From: an uncultured Dokdonella sp.
GTDB lineage: Bacteria; Pseudomonadota; Gammaproteobacteria; Xanthomonadales; Rhodanobacteraceae
Direction of reading: 5' to 3'
Assembly (NCBI GenBank): GCA_934526015.1
Contig: CAKSZY010000012.1
Span: 5,730-69,729 of the forward strand
Length of the DNA stretch: 64,000 nucleotides
Under the pieces are notes generated by a model. That model was not told the origin of the DNA and did no database searches. It saw only the letters and a program-made list of their open reading frames with translations. Positions 1 through 8,083 of this stretch are shown in pieces. A program made the translations under genes and the position numbers. The stretch's first letter is position 1. Every line of letters starts with the position of its first letter.

Positions 1-327
1 GCTTTCGTGCACCTGGCGATCAATGCCGGCGAGGCGATCGACGGCACCGGTCGCCTGCTCGTGCAGGCGCGTCCGGGCGGTTCGCGCAGCGTCGAGATCA
101 GCTTCATCGACGACGGCCGCGGCATCGACGAGGACGCGCTGCCGAACATCTTCGAGCCGTTCTTCACCACCCGCCCGGCGGCGACCGGCCTCGGCCTCGC
201 CAGCGTGCGCAACCTGGTCAAGGCGCAGGGCGGCTCCATCAACGTGCGTTCGACGCCGGGCAAGGGTTCCACCTTCATCGTCACCTTGCCGGTCGAAGCC
301 GCGCCCGCGGTGACCGCAGCGTCCTGA
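1..327 (+). CDS. Sensor histidine kinase, C-terminal ATPase domain (5' end outside window)
   Basis: The reading frame is open from the first base, so only the C-terminal part of the gene is present. The fragment carries the hallmarks of the GHKL/HATPase_c fold: an N-box-like segment (HLAINAGEAI), a G1 box (DDGRGI), an F box (IFEPFFTTRP) and a G2 box (GLGLASV), followed by the usual beta-strand end (STFIVTLP). It would bind ATP and phosphorylate a histidine in the missing dimerisation domain. No receiver domain follows, so it is probably a classical or PAS-type kinase, but the sensory input cannot be seen. The next gene starts 12 bp downstream on the same strand, so they may be co-transcribed. 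Confidence 0.9.
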   Translation, partial: AFVHLAINAGEAIDGTGRLLVQARPGGSRSVEISFIDDGRGIDEDALPNIFEPFFTTRPAATGLGLASVRNLVKAQGGSINVRSTPGKGSTFIVTLPVEAAPAVTAAS

Positions 328-339
328 TCGCCGCAGCCG

Positions 340-1215
340 ATGGCGGTCTGCCTCGTCCTCGGCGCCAGCGGCCAGATCGGCCGTTTTCTCGTCCCGGCCG
401 TGCTCGACGGCGGACACGAAGTCGTGGCCCTCAGCCGCATCGCGCGCGCCGCGCGCCATCCGCGCGTGCGCTGGATGCAGGCCGATCTCGGCGCGGCGCC
501 CCCGGCATTGCCGGCATTCGACGCGGTGTTCAGCCTTGGCCCGCTCGCCGGCCTCGCCGAATGGCTCGCGGCCGCGCGCTTCGCCGGCCGGCCGCGGGTG
601 ATCGCCTTCGGTTCGATGAGTGCGCAGAGCAAGCGGGATTCCGCCGATGCCGGCGAACGCGCCCTTGCCGCGCGCCTCGTCGCTGCCGAACAGGCGCTGG
701 CGGAAACCTGTGACGCGCAGGGTTCCGCCTGGACCGTGTTGCGGCCGACCTTGATCTACGGTGCCGGGCTCGACCGCAGCCTCACGCCGCTCGCCCGCTT
801 CGGCCGGCGCTGGCGTGTGCTGCCGGCATTGCCCGGCGCGCACGGCCTGCGCCAGCCCGTGCATGCCGCCGATCTCGCCGACGCCTGCCTGGCCCTGTGG
901 ACGCGTGCCGCCGGCGCACGCACGACCTACGCCCTCGGAGGCGGCGAGCGGCTCGCCTTCGCGACGCTGCTGGCGCGCGTGCGCGCCTCGCTCGGCGCGC
1001 CATGCCTGCCGCTTCCGCTGCCGGCCGCGGTGCTGGCGGCGGCATGGCCCCTGCTGCGGCGGATGGCCCCGGGACGCCTGCCGGCGGCGGCGTTGACGCG
1101 CCTGCGCAGCGACCTCGTTGCCGACGACGCGCCGGCACGCGCCGACTTCGGCTGGCAGCCGCGCGGGTTCGCGCCGACGCCCGCCACCTGGTCGGCGGGC
1201 GAAATCGAGTACTGA
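340..1215 (+). CDS. NAD(P)-binding atypical SDR / epimerase-like protein
   Basis: The 291-residue protein opens with a Rossmann nucleotide-binding motif (GASGQIG, about residues 8-14), and its later segment VLRPTLIYGAG is typical of extended or atypical short-chain dehydrogenases such as NAD-dependent epimerases. I do not see a convincing YxxxK catalytic pair; the equivalent region is rich in Ala and Arg. It may therefore be an atypical SDR that binds nucleotide with altered or no dehydrogenase chemistry. The ATG at 340 directly precedes the glycine motif, which fixes the start. It sits 12 bp after the histidine kinase. The substrate is unknown. Confidence 0.8.
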   Translation: MAVCLVLGASGQIGRFLVPAVLDGGHEVVALSRIARAARHPRVRWMQADLGAAPPALPAFDAVFSLGPLAGLAEWLAAARFAGRPRVIAFGSMSAQSKRDSADAGERALAARLVAAEQALAETCDAQGSAWTVLRPTLIYGAGLDRSLTPLARFGRRWRVLPALPGAHGLRQPVHAADLADACLALWTRAAGARTTYALGGGERLAFATLLARVRASLGAPCLPLPLPAAVLAAAWPLLRRMAPGRLPAAALTRLRSDLVADDAPARADFGWQPRGFAPTPATWSAGEIEY

Positions 1216-1238
1216 CGAGTACACCATTCCAGCGCGTA

Positions 1239-1253
1239 TGTTGCGCCGCAACA
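1239..1253. promoter_or_regulatory. 15-bp palindrome, candidate operator upstream of the envelope operon
   Basis: TGTTGCG and CGCAACA form a perfect 7-1-7 inverted repeat about 36 bp upstream of the candidate -35 box of the lipase/DUF1302 operon. The symmetry and size fit a site for a dimeric helix-turn-helix regulator such as TetR, but no regulator gene is adjacent. The operator role is inferred from position. Confidence 0.4.
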
Positions 1254-1289
1254 TCCTGATATCGCAGGGATTTTCAGGTTAAGCGAGCG

Positions 1290-1319
1290 TTGCCAACGGG
1301 CGTTTGAACGGCCTAAGAT
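1290..1319 (+). promoter_or_regulatory. Candidate sigma-70 promoter of the lipase-DUF1302-DUF1329-RND operon
   Basis: TTGCCA (1290-1295) and TAAGAT (1314-1319) are separated by 18 bp and lie 45 bp upstream of the lipoprotein start codon. Both hexamers resemble the sigma-70 consensus. A strong ribosome site (GAAGGGG, 1351-1357) then precedes the ATG at 1364. Confidence 0.5.
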
Positions 1320-1363
1320 GCCAAGCCGGTTTCATCATGCGTACACAAATGAAGGGGATACCC

Positions 1364-3526
1364 ATGCAGGCCCGATCGATCGCGGCAGTGTTGCTGCCGA
1401 CACTGCTTCTTGCCGCATGCGGCGGCGGCAGCAACAGCCCGCGCGCCGTCGACGCGCCGCCCGCGACCAACAACGACGGCTCGCCGGTCACCGGGATCAT
1501 CACCGCGCGCTTCGACCCGACCAACAGCGTCATCCCGTTCCCGAACAACCTGCTGTTGTCGGGCTCGACCGACCTGACGCTCAACATCCCGGTGCCGAAT
1601 CCGAACGACTTCAGCAATCCGCGCGTCGCCCTCAACGCGCTCGACGGCTGGAGCACGGTGTCGCCGATGACGACGACCTTCTCGGCGCCGCCGCGCGCCT
1701 CGAGCATCGTTCCCGGTTCGAGCGTGCGCGTGTTCCAGGTCACCCTCAGCGGACCCGGCGGCGGCGTCACCGGCGTGACCGCCGAACTGCAGCCCGGCGT
1801 CGACTTCGTCACCGCCCTGGCGCCGTCGGACAGCACCGGGCGCACGCTCGCGATCGTGCCGACGCGACCGCTCAAGCAGGTCTCGTCCTACCTCGTGGTG
1901 CTGACCAACGGCATCACCGACAACGCCGGCAACGACGCCACCGCCGACCAGGCCTATTTCCTCTCCAAGCGGGCGACCCCGTTGTGCGTCAACGGCGTCT
2001 CCCAGGAACCGCTGCTGCCGAACGCGACGGCCTGTGCACTCGAGCCGCTGCGCCTGCTGACCAACTCGCACCTGCTCGCCGCCGGCGCCGCCGGAGTGGC
2101 GCGCGAACGCGTCGTGCTGAGCTGGGTGGCGACCACCCAGAGCATCACCCCGGTGATGGGTGCCGTGCAGAGCCGCACCGCGGCCACGCCGGCCGCCGCC
2201 ACCGCGCTGGTGTCGACCGGCCTCAACCTCTCGCAGATCAACCCGGCGCTGCCGGCGGTGGCCGACGTCTACATCGGCACGATCGACCTGCCGTACTACC
2301 TCTCGGCACCGAGCACGTCGGCGCCGACCGCACCGCTGACCGGCTTCTGGCGCGCCGCCGCCGGCGCCTACGTGCCGCCGTTCAACGGCTTCGGTCTCGA
2401 TCCGACCTCGACCTTCGTCACCGTCTACAACCCGCTGCCGGTGTCCACCTCGACGCAGAAGGTGCCGCTGCTGCTGACCGTGCCGAATGCCAACTCGGGC
2501 CGCACCAAGCCGGCCGCCGGCTGGCCGGTGGTGATCTACCAGCACGGCATCACGCGGGACCGCACCGACGCCTTTGCCGTTGCCGGCACGCTCGCCGGGC
2601 AGGGCTTCGCGGTGATCGCCATCGACGCACCGCTGCACGGCATCACCAGCGCCTCGAACCCGCTCAACATCGCCAACACGCCGTTCGCCGCGGCCGGCGC
2701 GCGCGAGCGCACGTTCAACGTCGACTACGTCAACAACACCACCGGCGCCGCCGGCCCCGACGGCGTGGTCGATGCCTCCGGCACCCACTTCATCAACCTG
2801 TCGAGCCTGCTGACCTCGCGCGACAACATCCGCCAGGCCGCCGCCGACCTGCTCGTGCTGGCGCGGGCGATCCCCGGCATGGGCGTGCAGGGCGTCAACT
2901 TCGACGGCACGCGCATCGGCTTCGTCGGCCAGTCGCTCGGCGGCATCATCGGCACCGTGTTCATGAGCGTGCAGCCGGACGTGCAGACCGCCCTGCTCAA
3001 CGTTCCAGGCGGCGGCATCGCACGCATGCTCGAAGCCTCGCCGACGTTCGGCCCGCGCATCCGCGCCGGCCTCGCCGCCAGCGCCGGCCTGCAGCCCAAC
3101 ACGCCGGACTACGACTCGTTCTTCGGCGCCGCGCAGACCGCCATCGACTCGGCCGACCCGGTCAACTTCGCCAATTCGGCCAACACCAGCCTGCTGCCGA
3201 CCAAGCGCCTGCTGCTGCAGGAAGTCGTCGGCGGCGGCAGCGTGCTGCCCGACCAGGTCATCCCGAACAGCGTCGCCGGTGCGCCGCTGTCGGGCACCGA
3301 GCCGCTGATCCGCACGCTCGGCCTCGCCTCGATCACGCAGACCACGCAATCGGCCAGCGGCATCCGCGGCGCCGTGCGCTTCATCGTCGGCGACCACGGT
3401 TCGCTGCTGAGCCCGGCTGCCTCGGCGGCGGCCACGGTCGAAATGCAGGGCGAGATGGCCAGCCTGCTGGTCAGCGGCGGCACCGCCGTGCAAATCGCCA
3501 ATCCGTCCGTCATCCGCACGCAATGA
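1364..3526 (+). CDS. Lipase-like alpha/beta-hydrolase lipoprotein
   Basis: The predicted 720-residue protein starts with a lipoprotein signal (LLPTLLLAAC), so it is probably anchored by Cys in the outer membrane or exposed at the surface. An alpha/beta-hydrolase core lies in the second half, with an oxyanion-type HG (YQHGITRD, near residue 394), the nucleophile elbow GQSLG (Ser524) and a late DHG near residue 677 that could supply the catalytic His. The layout of a long N-terminal beta-rich part followed by a lipase core resembles the bacterial virulence-factor lipase / VolA group, which cleaves lysophospholipids, but the substrate here is unknown. I chose the ATG at 1364 over upstream ATGs because it has the Shine-Dalgarno and begins the signal peptide. 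It is the first gene of the envelope operon, 20 bp before the DUF1302 gene. Confidence 0.85.
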   Translation: MQARSIAAVLLPTLLLAACGGGSNSPRAVDAPPATNNDGSPVTGIITARFDPTNSVIPFPNNLLLSGSTDLTLNIPVPNPNDFSNPRVALNALDGWSTVSPMTTTFSAPPRASSIVPGSSVRVFQVTLSGPGGGVTGVTAELQPGVDFVTALAPSDSTGRTLAIVPTRPLKQVSSYLVVLTNGITDNAGNDATADQAYFLSKRATPLCVNGVSQEPLLPNATACALEPLRLLTNSHLLAAGAAGVARERVVLSWVATTQSITPVMGAVQSRTAATPAAATALVSTGLNLSQINPALPAVADVYIGTIDLPYYLSAPSTSAPTAPLTGFWRAAAGAYVPPFNGFGLDPTSTFVTVYNPLPVSTSTQKVPLLLTVPNANSGRTKPAAGWPVVIYQHGITRDRTDAFAVAGTLAGQGFAVIAIDAPLHGITSASNPLNIANTPFAAAGARERTFNVDYVNNTTGAAGPDGVVDASGTHFINLSSLLTSRDNIRQAAADLLVLARAIPGMGVQGVNFDGTRIGFVGQSLGGIIGTVFMSVQPDVQTALLNVPGGGIARMLEASPTFGPRIRAGLAASAGLQPNTPDYDSFFGAAQTAIDSADPVNFANSANTSLLPTKRLLLQEVVGGGSVLPDQVIPNSVAGAPLSGTEPLIRTLGLASITQTTQSASGIRGAVRFIVGDHGSLLSPAASAAATVEMQGEMASLLVSGGTAVQIANPSVIRTQ

Positions 3527-3546
3527 GTCCGGCCAGGGGAACCCAC

Positions 3547-5448
3547 ATGACACGCACCATGCACAACCCGACCGGCCAGCGCACGCGCACGCCGGTGCGC
3601 AACGCCCTCGCCGCGGCGACCGTCCTCGTCCTCGCCGGCCTCGCCGGCCAGGCGCAGGCGATCCAGTTCGGCGACCAGGACGGCCTCCACGGCAGTCTCA
3701 ACACGACCCTCGGCTGGGGCATCGCCTGGCGTACCCAGGACGCCGACGCCGACCTCATCGGCAAGGCCCAGTTCGACCCGACCGTCAGCGCGCTCGGTCT
3801 CGGCAGCGAGGCCCAGCGTGCCGCGCGCGGCCGCTACTCGGTCAACGGCGACGACGGCAACCTCGCCTTCGACAAGTGGTCGCCGATCTCCAACGCGATC
3901 AACGCCACCGTCGAGCTGAGCCTCCGCTACGGCCCGGACTGGGGCGCGTTCGTGCGCGGCTACGGCTTCTACGACTTCGAGAACGAGGACCGCGACGATC
4001 TGTCGAGGGCGGCCAAGAACCGCGTCGGCACGCAGACCCGCATCCTCGATGCCTTCGTCTTCCACAACTTCAGCCTCGCCGAGCGCGAGGGCACGATCCG
4101 CCTCGGCCAGCAGGTGGTCAGCTGGGGCGAGAGCACCTTCATCCAGGGCGGCATCAACGCGATCAACCCGGTCGACGTGTCGAAGCTGCGCGTTGCCGGC
4201 GCCGAGCTGAAGAACGCCTTCCTGCCGGTGCACATGCTGTGGTCGTCGTACACGTTCACCGACAACTTCTCCGGCGAACTCGTCTACCTGTTCGACTTCC
4301 GCCGCACCGATCCCGATCCGGTCGGCAGCTACTTCTCGACCAACGACTTCGCCGTCATGGGCGGCCGCTACGTGATGCTGAACTTCGGCACGGTGCCGCA
4401 GCCGGTCATCAACCCGGATCTCTACGAAGAGGTCTGCCGTCTCGGCAACTTCGGCGCCAGCGACACCGGCCTGCCGGCCAGCCTGGTGGCCGCCGGCTGT
4501 TCGGCGGCGTTCCCGCGCTCGCCGACGCGCAACCCGAAGAAGAGCGGCCAGGGCGGTTTCGCCCTGCGCTATCTCGCCGAGGGCCTCAACAACACCGAGT
4601 TCGGCTTCTATGCCTTGAACTACCACAGCCGCGTGCCGCTGATCAGCGGCATCTCGGTCACCGGCCAGGCACCGAACACCGGTTCGTTCTTCACCGAGTA
4701 CCCGGAAAACATCCACCTGTTCGGCGTCAGCTTCAACACCCAGCTCGAGGCGACCGGCATCGCCCTGCAGGGCGAACTGAGCTACCGCCCGAACCAGCCG
4801 TTCCAGGTCGACGACGTCGAGCTGCTGTTCGCCGGCCTGTCGCCGCTCAACGTGCTGCTGCCGCAGCCGTACCTGCGCTTCTACAGCCAGCTCGGCCAGT
4901 ACGGCCCCGGCGAGGAGATCCGCGGCTACGAGCGCCACAAGATCGCCCAGCTGCAGTTCACCGCGACCAAGGTGCTCGGCCCCGGCAACTTCCTCGGTTC
5001 CGACCAGCTCGCCATGGTCGGCGAGGTCGGCTTCACCCATGTCGACCTGCCGGACAACCTGCGCTTCAACGGTGACGGCACCGACACCGGCGGCGGCCCC
5101 GACGTCAACAGCGGCAGCGGCCGCAATCCGATCACCCAGACCGGCGGCTTCCCGACGCGCTTCTCGTGGGGCTATCGCCTGGCCATGCGCGCCGACTACA
5201 ACAACATCTGGGGCAGCCCGGTGAACCTGTCGCCGCGCATCGCCTTCAACCACGACGTCAACGGCATCACTCCGGGACCGGGCGGCAGCTTCCTCGACGG
5301 ACGCAAGTCGGTCACCATCGGCGCCGAGGCCAACTACCTCAACCAGTGGGTGTTCGACATCGCCTACACGAACTTCTTCGGTGGCGGCAACTACAACCTG
5401 ATCCATGACCGCGATTTCGTGCAGATCGCCGCGCGCTATTCGTTCTGA
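3547..5448 (+). CDS. DUF1302 family outer-membrane protein
   Basis: The 633-residue product has a signal peptide (hydrophobic AAATVLVLAGLAG ending in AQA, around residues 22-38) and then a long aromatic and glycine-rich sequence of alternating beta-strand character ending in Phe (ARYSF). That ending is typical of outer-membrane beta-barrels recognised by BAM. Length and composition match the DUF1302 family, which is almost always found next to DUF1329 genes. The start at 3547 follows an AGGGGA ribosome site. It probably forms the outer-membrane channel or receptor of the system encoded here. Family assignment is confident; the transported molecule is not known. Confidence 0.85.
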   Translation: MTRTMHNPTGQRTRTPVRNALAAATVLVLAGLAGQAQAIQFGDQDGLHGSLNTTLGWGIAWRTQDADADLIGKAQFDPTVSALGLGSEAQRAARGRYSVNGDDGNLAFDKWSPISNAINATVELSLRYGPDWGAFVRGYGFYDFENEDRDDLSRAAKNRVGTQTRILDAFVFHNFSLAEREGTIRLGQQVVSWGESTFIQGGINAINPVDVSKLRVAGAELKNAFLPVHMLWSSYTFTDNFSGELVYLFDFRRTDPDPVGSYFSTNDFAVMGGRYVMLNFGTVPQPVINPDLYEEVCRLGNFGASDTGLPASLVAAGCSAAFPRSPTRNPKKSGQGGFALRYLAEGLNNTEFGFYALNYHSRVPLISGISVTGQAPNTGSFFTEYPENIHLFGVSFNTQLEATGIALQGELSYRPNQPFQVDDVELLFAGLSPLNVLLPQPYLRFYSQLGQYGPGEEIRGYERHKIAQLQFTATKVLGPGNFLGSDQLAMVGEVGFTHVDLPDNLRFNGDGTDTGGGPDVNSGSGRNPITQTGGFPTRFSWGYRLAMRADYNNIWGSPVNLSPRIAFNHDVNGITPGPGGSFLDGRKSVTIGAEANYLNQWVFDIAYTNFFGGGNYNLIHDRDFVQIAARYSF

Positions 5449-5462
5449 GGGGGACGAGACCC

Positions 5463-6848
5463 ATGAAGATGCTCAAGCAGGCAGGACTCGCCGCCGTCAT
5501 CGCCGCGGCCATGACCACCGGCATCGCGTATGCCAAGGCCAGCGCCGACGACGCCGCGAAACTCGGCGTCAGCGGCACGCCGCTGACCCCGCTCGGCGCC
5601 GAGCGTGCCGGCAATGCGGCCGGCACGATCCCGGCATGGACCGGCGGGGTGACCCAGCCGCCGGCCGGCTACAAGGTCGGCATGCACCATCCCGATCCGT
5701 TCGCCGGCGACAAGGCGACGCTGACGATCACCGCCGCCAACCACCAGCAGTACGCCGAACAGCTCACCACCGGCCAGATGGCGATGTTCGCCAAGTATCC
5801 GGACTGGAAGATGGTCGTCTATCCGACCCGGCGTTCCGCCTCGAATCCGCAGCGCACCTACGAGATGACGATCAAGAACGCCACCACCGGTGAACTGGTC
5901 GGGGCCGGCGACGGCGTCGCCAACGTCACCGAAGGCGTGCCGTTCCCGATCCTCGCCGCCGACCCGGCGATCGCCGGCGCGCAGGCGGTGTGGAACCACA
6001 AGCTCAAGTACAAGGGCGTCTCCCTGCAGCGTTGGGCCAACCAGGCGCCGGTGACCGCCAACGGCACGTTCTCGCTGGTGCGCATCAAGGAAGAACTGCT
6101 CGGCCTCTACTACAAGCCGAACGCGACCCTCGCCGACATCAACAACGTGCTCGTCTACTTCTACCAGGAAGTGGTCTCGCCGCCGCGCCTTGCCGGCCAG
6201 GTCCTGCTCGTCCACGAGACCCTCAACTCGCAGATCGGTCCGCGCCAGGCGTGGGTGTACAACCCCGGCCAGCGTCGCGTGCGCCGCGCACCGAACATCG
6301 CCTACGACAATCCCGGCACGGCCTCGGACAACCTGCGCACGACCGACATGACCGACATGTTCAACGGCGCGCTCGACCGCTACGAATGGAAGTACGTCGG
6401 CAAGAAGGAAATGTACGTCCCGTACAACTCGTACAAGGCGCACAGCAGCGACAGCAAGATCGCCGACCTCGTCAAGCCGGGCTACATCAACCCGGACTAC
6501 CTGCGCTACGAGTTGCACCGCGTGCACGTGGTCGAGGCGAACGTGAAGCCGGGCCAGCGCCACATCAATCCGAAGCGCATGTTCTACATCGACGAGGACA
6601 GCTGGCAGATCCTCGTGATCGACCACTTCGACGGCCAGGGCAAGCTGTGGCGCTACTCGGAGGCGCCGAGCGTGAACTACTACGAGGTGCCGGTGTTCTG
6701 GTCGACGCTGGAGACGCATCACGACCTCAAGTCGGGCCGCTATCTCGCGGTCGGCCTCGACAACGAGGACAAGATGTACGACTTCTCGTTCCAGACCACG
6801 CCGGACATGTTCTCGGTGCAGTCGCTGCGCCAGCGCGGCTTCCAGTAG
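5463..6848 (+). CDS. DUF1329 family periplasmic protein
   Basis: The 461-residue protein has a clear Sec signal peptide (cleavage after IAYA) and the family's typical mature start, with repeated LTPLGAERAGNAAGTIPAWTG-like text. DUF1329 proteins are periplasmic and, from established family knowledge, have a fold related to lipoprotein carriers such as LolB, which suggests a shuttle for a hydrophobic ligand between inner and outer membrane. It starts 14 bp after the DUF1302 gene with a GAGGGGGACG ribosome site. Its pairing with DUF1302 and an RND pump supports a role in moving a lipid-like compound across the envelope. The ligand is inferred only in class. Confidence 0.88.
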   Translation: MKMLKQAGLAAVIAAAMTTGIAYAKASADDAAKLGVSGTPLTPLGAERAGNAAGTIPAWTGGVTQPPAGYKVGMHHPDPFAGDKATLTITAANHQQYAEQLTTGQMAMFAKYPDWKMVVYPTRRSASNPQRTYEMTIKNATTGELVGAGDGVANVTEGVPFPILAADPAIAGAQAVWNHKLKYKGVSLQRWANQAPVTANGTFSLVRIKEELLGLYYKPNATLADINNVLVYFYQEVVSPPRLAGQVLLVHETLNSQIGPRQAWVYNPGQRRVRRAPNIAYDNPGTASDNLRTTDMTDMFNGALDRYEWKYVGKKEMYVPYNSYKAHSSDSKIADLVKPGYINPDYLRYELHRVHVVEANVKPGQRHINPKRMFYIDEDSWQILVIDHFDGQGKLWRYSEAPSVNYYEVPVFWSTLETHHDLKSGRYLAVGLDNEDKMYDFSFQTTPDMFSVQSLRQRGFQ

Positions 6849-6865
6849 TCCCATCCGTTCCGGCC

Positions 6866-6895
6866 GGCAGGCTCCGCACGCGCGCGGAGCCTGCC
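6866..6895 (+). terminator. 12-bp perfect stem-loop between DUF1329 and YCF48 genes
   Basis: GGCAGGCTCCGC (6866-6877) pairs perfectly with GCGGAGCCTGCC (6884-6895) across a 6-nt loop. No T-run follows, so it is more likely an attenuator or mRNA-stabilising hairpin than a full terminator. It would set the ratio of the upstream (lipase, DUF1302, DUF1329) to the downstream (YCF48, RND) genes. Confidence 0.55.
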
Positions 6896-6951
6896 GTCAC
6901 ACGATGACCCGCGCGACCGCTCCCGGGTCGCGCCCGCACCAGGGTGACCCC

Positions 6952-8073
6952 ATGCAGGCTTTCCGTTCACGATCGCGTGGCGTGGCGATCGGCCTGGCCC
7001 TCCTCGCCTTCAGCGCGATCGCCGACGAAGCGGTGGCTCCCGCCGCAAGCGACCCGATGGCAAAGCCGGCCGAACGCCAGCCGCATGCGAGCAGCGCCCT
7101 CGTGCTCGACCTCGCCTTCGCCGGTGCCGGGCGCATCGTTGCGGTCGGCGAGCGGGGCCACATCCTGTTGTCCGACGACGGCAGGGCCTGGCGCCAGGCC
7201 GAAGTGCCCCTGCGCAGCACGCTGACCGCGGTCAGCGCGGTCGGCAGCGACGTCTGGGCGGTCGGCCACGACGGTGTCGTCCTGCACAGCGGCGATGCCG
7301 GCGAGAGCTGGGAGATCCAGCGCCGCGATCCGTGGACCGAATCCACCGACGGCAGCGAACACGACCTGCGCCAGGGCGTGCCGCTGCTCGACGTGCTGTT
7401 CAGCGACGCGCGCAATGGCGTCGCCATCGGCGCCTACAGCCTCATGCTGACCACCGCCGACGGCGGCCGCAGCTGGAGTGCCGGACGCATCGAGGTGATC
7501 GGCGAGGCCCAGGCCGGCGCGGCGACGGCCGATGACGACGACCTCGCCGAGGACGCCGAAGACGGTCCCGGCAGCGACATTTTCACCGCCGAGGAACTGG
7601 CCATCGGCCAGGAAAGCGACCCCCACCTCAATGCCATCGCGCGCACCGGCAGCGGCGCCTTCGTCATCGTCGGCGAGCGCGGCGCGGTGTTCCGTTCGCG
7701 CGATGGCGCGCGTTGGGAGCGTTCGCAGCTGCCCTATGACGGCTCGATGTTCGGCGTGATCGGCTACGAAGGCGATCGCGTGCTGGCCTTCGGCCTGCGC
7801 GGCCACGTGTTCGAGTCCGACAACCTCGGCGTCGACTGGCGCGAAGTCGATACCGATACCGAACTCAGCCTGATGGGCGGCGCGGCGCTGGGCGACGGCG
7901 GCGCCGTCATCGTCGGCGCCAACGGCACCGTGCTGCGCCGTGCCGGCGCCGATGCCGCGCTGGCACTGACCACCCACACCGCAGCCGGCGTGATCGCCGC
8001 CGTGCTGCCGGCCGCCGATGGCGCCCTCGTCGTCGCCGGCGAGCACGGCGTCGACCGCTACCCGAACGAATGA
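6952..8073 (+). CDS. YCF48-like / BNR-repeat beta-propeller protein, exported
   Basis: The 373-residue product has a short signal peptide (GVAIGLALLAFSAIA) and repeats of the type VAVGERGHILLSDDGRAW, VWAVGHDGVVLHSGDAGESWE and VIVGERGAVFRSRDGARWE. These are typical of the YCF48/photosystem-II-assembly-factor-like propeller, named after the chloroplast Hcf136 protein. Outside phototrophs such proteins commonly sit next to MMPL/RND exporters with DUF1302 and DUF1329, as here, and presumably act as a periplasmic partner of the pump. An acidic insert (about residues 188-215) interrupts the propeller. ATG 6952 is preferred over 6904 because AGGGTG precedes it and the signal peptide starts there. 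Confidence 0.85.
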   Translation: MQAFRSRSRGVAIGLALLAFSAIADEAVAPAASDPMAKPAERQPHASSALVLDLAFAGAGRIVAVGERGHILLSDDGRAWRQAEVPLRSTLTAVSAVGSDVWAVGHDGVVLHSGDAGESWEIQRRDPWTESTDGSEHDLRQGVPLLDVLFSDARNGVAIGAYSLMLTTADGGRSWSAGRIEVIGEAQAGAATADDDDLAEDAEDGPGSDIFTAEELAIGQESDPHLNAIARTGSGAFVIVGERGAVFRSRDGARWERSQLPYDGSMFGVIGYEGDRVLAFGLRGHVFESDNLGVDWREVDTDTELSLMGGAALGDGGAVIVGANGTVLRRAGADAALALTTHTAAGVIAAVLPAADGALVVAGEHGVDRYPNE

Positions 8074-8083
8074 CGGAATCCCG

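Noticed and set aside
1313..3553. Long open frame on the minus strand opposite the lipase gene, and similar ones at 39560-43177, 43595-46960 and 7907-10654
   Set aside because: They are antisense to well-supported genes, have biased low-complexity composition typical of high-GC shadow frames, and lack ribosome sites or known domains.
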